Origin: Acestrorhynchus altus
Lineage: Eukaryota > Chordata > Actinopteri > Characiformes > Acestrorhynchidae
Reading direction: 5' to 3'
Length of the DNA stretch: 64,000 nt
Assembly: GCA_034509495.1 (NCBI GenBank)
Contig: CM067522.1
Span: 17,464,269-17,528,268 of the forward strand
Positions 59,433 to 64,000 of this stretch are shown piece by piece (position 1 is the stretch's first letter; the number at the start of each line of letters is the position of its first letter). Position numbers and translations under genes: made by a program. Below the pieces are notes generated by a model. It had not been told where the DNA came from. It made no database searches and worked only from the letters and a program-made list of their open reading frames with translations.

Positions 59433-60644
59433 CTGCAGCTGGCTTATAGGGAATGCATCAGTGGGTAGGATAAAGATAAAGTATGAAAATATATGCTTAC
59501 ACTGGAACACACAGCTCCACCACCCCATCCGAATACACACCCTGCTGGAAAGGTACAGCTGGACTTGATAAGAGTGCGCAAACACACTCCATCATTAGTT
59601 TCGCCAGCAGCGGTGAGGATTAGTTGACTCTTACGTCCATTAGTTGGTTTCTAATATGTTATTTTTATCTATAAAATCAGTGAAAAGAAGAACGATGGAC
59701 AGAACTGGGCTATTAAGTGATATAAGTCGTCTGCGGTGAGCCTCAGCCGAACAAAGTGGGCTTGAATGCGTCAACAGAGCCAGAGATCAGCCATTAAGAG
59801 CTTAAAATGTCATAAGCACGACCTTGAACCTTGTATTTTTTTTTTTTGACATATTCGAATATTTCAATAGAAAAGGGATGAAAGTGATATTACTAAGACA
59901 TGCACGTGACTTGCAAAATGTATTAGAACATGGTTAGAGAGGTTTGTGAGGAGCATGTCTTTGGCTTATGATCCATAGGTGGCCAGCACCTAAAACCTTA
60001 AAGATGCATTGTAATCCAACCACATTCAGAGGTGGTCAGAGACATATATAACCACATTACTCCTGTAGTGTGGACACCAAAGCACCACCCACATCAACAA
60101 CATCACTGTCCTAACAGTCTGGAGAAAGTGGACCACTGGGACCACACCTTCCACCATCCACGTGAGTTTACTGATCACGATACTATAAAATATTTAACAT
60201 GTTATAAGCATAACATCTGGATTTAATGAATTAATGGGCACCATACCCCTCCTCTAGCAGAAGGGACATGAAAGGTCCAATCACAAGTGGTCACAGGAGA
60301 TGCCAGGTGTTTAAAAATCACCCAGAACACGTTTATGCCAGCTCGTGCACGTTTGAACCTCAGACAATCGTTTGGTTTGCTCTTGATTGCTGAAGTGAGA
60401 GTGATCACCATGATGACCAGATCCAATGACGATACACCACTAGATCACCATTTCACAGAATTTACAGTGAACAACACATTACAGCAGTCTGATCCACATG
60501 ATCCACATTAGCTCAGTAAATCTTTAGCATATATCGTGACGCTGTACAGATGTAGGCTTAAAATGCAGTCTTAGTGATGTTGATCATACGAGAAATGACG
60601 TATCAGCATCCAGGGCTGCATTAAAAAAACATTAAGGTCACACG

Positions 60645-60885
60645 GCACGGTGGCGCTGTTGGCTCACAGCAAGAAGGACCGTGTTCGAGTGGGTTTCCCC
60701 CACAATCCAAAGAATTGGTGACTCTGAAGTGGCCCTTGGTGTGTGAATGTGTGTGAGCCCTACAATGGAGTAGCGCCCTGTCTAGGGTTGTTTCCTGCCC
60801 TTGCGCTCAGAGTGTGCGCTCAGGCTCCCATGTGACCCTATTCAGGATGTAAGCAGTATAGAAAATGGATGGATGGATGGATGTT
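60645..60885 (+). repeat. tRNA-derived SINE with (ATGG)n tail
   Basis: ACGGCACGGTGGCGCTGTTG, a degenerate B box GTGTTCGAGTG, the body GCGCCCTGTCTAGGGTTGTT, and the tail GAAAATGGATGGATGGATGG. The head and tail are typical of a teleost SINE. Confidence 0.8.
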
Positions 60886-61254
60886 TCATCATACATCAAA
60901 CATGTTACTCCCAGCATGTGTGGTAGTTGGGCAAGATACTGCTAGAAAAAGACTTGTAAAAGCAGGAATGGTAGCTAGTGCTGTGATGTGACATAACAGT
61001 CACTTGTTAGTTACCTGCTGAACATCCTGGCTTTTGGCTTGCTGGACCTGAAATACCCGGCCAGCCAGTACGTACAGTTATGGGAAACACTTAATCAAAG
61101 CTCAGTTATTAACACTAAACTCAACAGTTACACTGTTGAAGTCCAAGAACAGGATTCAGTGGAACAGAATGGAATGGAGCGTAAAGCCGACTGAATGTTA
61201 GCCTGGTTTCAAAGGTTAAGTTAGCTAGATCACAGCTACAGACACCAAAACAGT

Positions 61255-61470
61255 TTTACCTGCCCGTGTCATCTGACATGCTATGACACTTTCGGCCACT
61301 GGATGGGGCTGTTCGTCCCTTTTAATGGAGGCATGCTGAACGGACACTCAACCCCTATTTTGTTGTTTTTTTCTATGAAAAACTTGATGTAACTGTTGGC
61401 CTGGCTGACCACAGGTTTTGAACTCCTAATAGCTTGGAAATTTGTATTTAAATCAGAGTGAGAGTTTTCA
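61255..61470. repeat. Dispersed repeat, copy 2 (see 380-560)
   Basis: CTTTCGGCCACTGGATGGGG and GTTGGCCTGGCTGACCACAG in the same order as copy 1. Confidence 0.6.
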
Positions 61471-61584
61471 GAAAAAAGGGGCGTGGGCATTACACAGAAG
61501 AACAGTTAGAACCTGAATTAATCAGTGGATCAAACTGTATACTAAAGATCGTCTCCCAGAAGGGCAGCCACCACAGGCCTAGCG

Positions 61585-61602
61585 CCTCTCTCTCTCTCTC
61601 TC

Positions 61603-61667
<65 letters not shown>
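61585..61667. repeat. (CT)n microsatellite
   Basis: About 40 units with two small interruptions. Confidence 0.95.
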
Positions 61668-61668
<1 letters not shown>

Positions 61669-63559
61669 GTCCCCACAACCCTCCTGTCCTCTGATGCTGT
61701 CTTCATTGGCACACTCATCCCACATTAGGGACTCAACTGGCAACTTACAACTGTTTACTCAGCATGGACTTTCATATTATTACTGATCTTATCTCTTACG
61801 CTCACTCACGTTCTAACATAGTTCATTCTCACCCAAACATGGCCTGCTCTCACTATCACCTAATTTTTTTCTTTCCACTGTTGTTCACTGGCTTGATCAA
61901 ATGAGGCTCAGACCCAGATCTCTGTAAAGCTGCTTTGTGACATTCTATGGTGTTACTAATAAGTAAGCATTTGGGCTGCACCCTAAGAATGTATTTTTTA
62001 GTTACACTGAATTGTTGAACAATAATTATATAGAATTGACATCCAACTAAAATATTTCACACAATATTTAAAAACGGTGTGTCTTGTTTGACTGTGGAAA
62101 AACAAAGGAAAATAAGGAAGGCATATAACCCAGATAAATTTTAGTGACACCTGACGATCCAGGGAAATTTAAAATTGAAAAAATAATGCATTTTTTTTAG
62201 TAATAGTAACATATTACAATCCTATCATTCTTGCTTAGATAAGACCTGTAGAGCTACAGTTCTTCCCAGCAGTTTGTTTTTCTGCATAGATATTACACAG
62301 TTCATGTCTTTACGAAAAGCGTTTTCTGTGAATTGCCTGTGTTTGCTATCAGATGGGTCATCACTGTTTGATCTCCAGGTTCAGTGTAAATATTGTGAAA
62401 TGATCAGCAAGACCTCAGCCTATAAACCTCTGAGGAAGTCTTTCCTAGAAACCCTAAAACTCCTGTTCCAACGCTCACTTCTATGAACTGATCAAAACAC
62501 ACCTGTCCATCAAGGCCAATCAACAAGTGATAAAGGAACACCTGACCATCCAGGTGAATCACTGCTGCAAACAATCTTCAAATCCTTGTCATATAATTAT
62601 AGTTTTATAGATCATTTGAATCTTTAGAAGTGAGGGTACATGCTGATAGGGTTGGTTTACATACTGGCGACTCACGTGGGACTGTTTACACTTGGCAGTA
62701 AGCCTGCCCTTACTTCTACACTCTTACAACAATGTACTTTAGACAAATGAATGTAAAATCCTGCAATATTACTCTACCACCTCAATCCACGTGCTTCTGT
62801 CATTTCAGATGGTGCTTCTGTATCTCTCAGCTCAGGGGACTAGGGGTCACCCCACAGGAGAATAAAAAAATGACCCCAACAGGTCCAAAATATGAATCTA
62901 GCATAATTAAATTAGGAAAATTACAACATACAACAATTTGGAGAAAATGCCTCATAGTGGCATCTTTGTATGAAGAGATAAGTAGAGTTCAGATCTTATA
63001 TGACCTAACATCTATCATCAATAGATCAAGCACAAACACAAGTGATTGCCCATAATTATAAAGCTTCTCAGAGTAAAAACACTTATCTGGAGAGAGAGAA
63101 CTGCTCTTAGATCAGTACATTTACTCTGAAATGCTTGATAAATAAGGCTCAATGTATGTAATGTGATGTAATTTGTATTGTAAGCTTGGTATCAGTAACA
63201 TGTAAACTCAGTGACTCCTTCTCAGTAATTACTTTCACCCAAAGCAGTAGGCTACCTTACCTTCACCAATCACCTGGGTTCTATTAGTGCATCATAGACT
63301 CTTAATTTGTGTTCATGAAATATTTCACCAGCAAGCTGATCGGCTCTATTGTTGAAGGATGTGACTTTATCTATAAACAGACACAATGTTGAACATTATC
63401 ACAGTGACGGTTTCACGATCAACCAAACATTCATTTCAGCTTTCATTTCACGTTTAATTGTAGTGTGACTATGGAGACAGATAGCCCCCCTGAAACAGGT
63501 TGAATGATGTCTCAGCTTGAAAAATGTACGTGTAAGGTATGTTCTTTTTGGTGACCTAC

Positions 63560-63625
63560 TTACAGACTGTAGGGGGAGCCCAAGAACAATAAATGCCAAT
63601 TCTGGCATAATGCTGCTTTAACCAG
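63560..63625. repeat. Dispersed repeat, AGAACAATAAAT family, copy 2
   Basis: AGGGGGAGCCCAAGAACAAT, then AAATGCCAATTCTGGCATAA. Parallels 15541-15610 but lacks its poly-A run. Confidence 0.5.
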
Positions 63626-64000
63626 CATTCTATTCTACTTTCCAAATCATGTTGTGACCAGACAATACTGAACGTCCTCCAGTGTGTGCAAGATAACAGA
63701 TAACTAGAGTTCTGAAGCTATCTGGAATCATTGGAACTACAAAGCTACCCCATCAATTGAATTTCATAACTTTTTGCTACCCATGTTTTTCATGTTTCTG
63801 TAACTTTTAAGTGAGGCTATTAGGTTCTGTTGGGTGTGGACTTAAATTCAGTATCCCTTACCTGTGGCAGTTCACCACATGACCCAATGACACACCAACT
63901 CAGCACAGGTGGATAATCCATGTCCAGTAATTAAAAGTAGTTACTTACTGGACAGCATACATATATGGAGAGCCACCTGGGCATTCAGAAATCTACTTTT

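Larger units (their letters stand above)
58338..64000. other. Probable ABCA2 intron 1; first coding exon not found
   Basis: w1 begins in phase 0 after a CCACAG acceptor, so a short upstream coding exon is needed (human MGFLHQLQLLLWKN-type sequence). Both a reading of the minus strand and a look for that motif found nothing in this stretch. It holds the repeats listed separately. A block at about 59040-59340 is low in repeats. From 61700 to 64000 nothing is recognised apart from a repeat near 63570. Confidence 0.5.

Noticed and set aside
1..64000. CRISPR arrays, operons, phage or plasmid features
   Set aside because: The window is vertebrate nuclear DNA with spliced genes; the direct repeats are microsatellites or transposons without spacer regularity.

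Overview
The window is vertebrate nuclear DNA, very probably from a teleost fish. It has short exons with GT-AG introns, dense (AC)n, (GA)n and (TGGA)n microsatellites, and many Tc1/mariner remnants, MITE-like elements and tRNA-derived SINEs. Several repeats resemble families I remember from otophysan fishes (characins, catfishes). That narrower placement is inference from memory.

Three protein-coding genes are supported, and each was assembled exon by exon with reading frame preserved across every junction. DPH7 (minus strand, 1408-7704, 9 exons, 452 codons plus stop) encodes the WD40 diphthine methylesterase of the eEF2 diphthamide pathway. PAXX (plus strand, 8000-12030, 7 exons, 198 codons plus stop) encodes the XRCC4-like DNA end-joining factor. 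The two genes are head to head, about 295 bp apart, and probably share a bidirectional promoter. ABCA2 (minus strand, 16720-58337) is a full-size ABC-A lipid transporter with 48 coding exons in the window (called w1-w48 here in gene order). They code for 2480 residues plus the stop. The short first coding exon, expected to encode about 22 residues, was not found and probably lies beyond position 64000.

Layout: 1-1407 is DPH7 3' flank; 1408-7704 DPH7; 7705-7999 shared promoter; 8000-12030 PAXX; 12031-16719 a repeat-rich intergenic stretch between the convergent 3' ends of PAXX and ABCA2; 16720-58337 ABCA2; 58338-64000 probably ABCA2 intron 1, with repeats and no recognised exon. PAXX and ABCA2 are also near neighbours on human 9q34.3. 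The CLIC3 gene that lies between them in human was not recognised here.

The three genes do not form a pathway. DPH7 acts on translation factor eEF2, PAXX in non-homologous end joining with Ku, and ABCA2 in endolysosomal lipid and sterol handling. The most unusual structures are a decayed duplicate of the end of ABCA2 exon w3 with its adjoining (GT)n tract, a 51-bp-arm near-perfect hairpin in an ABCA2 intron, a GC-AG intron, two long strand-asymmetric purine tracts on either side of exon w41, and an unexplained 61-codon open frame just downstream of ABCA2.
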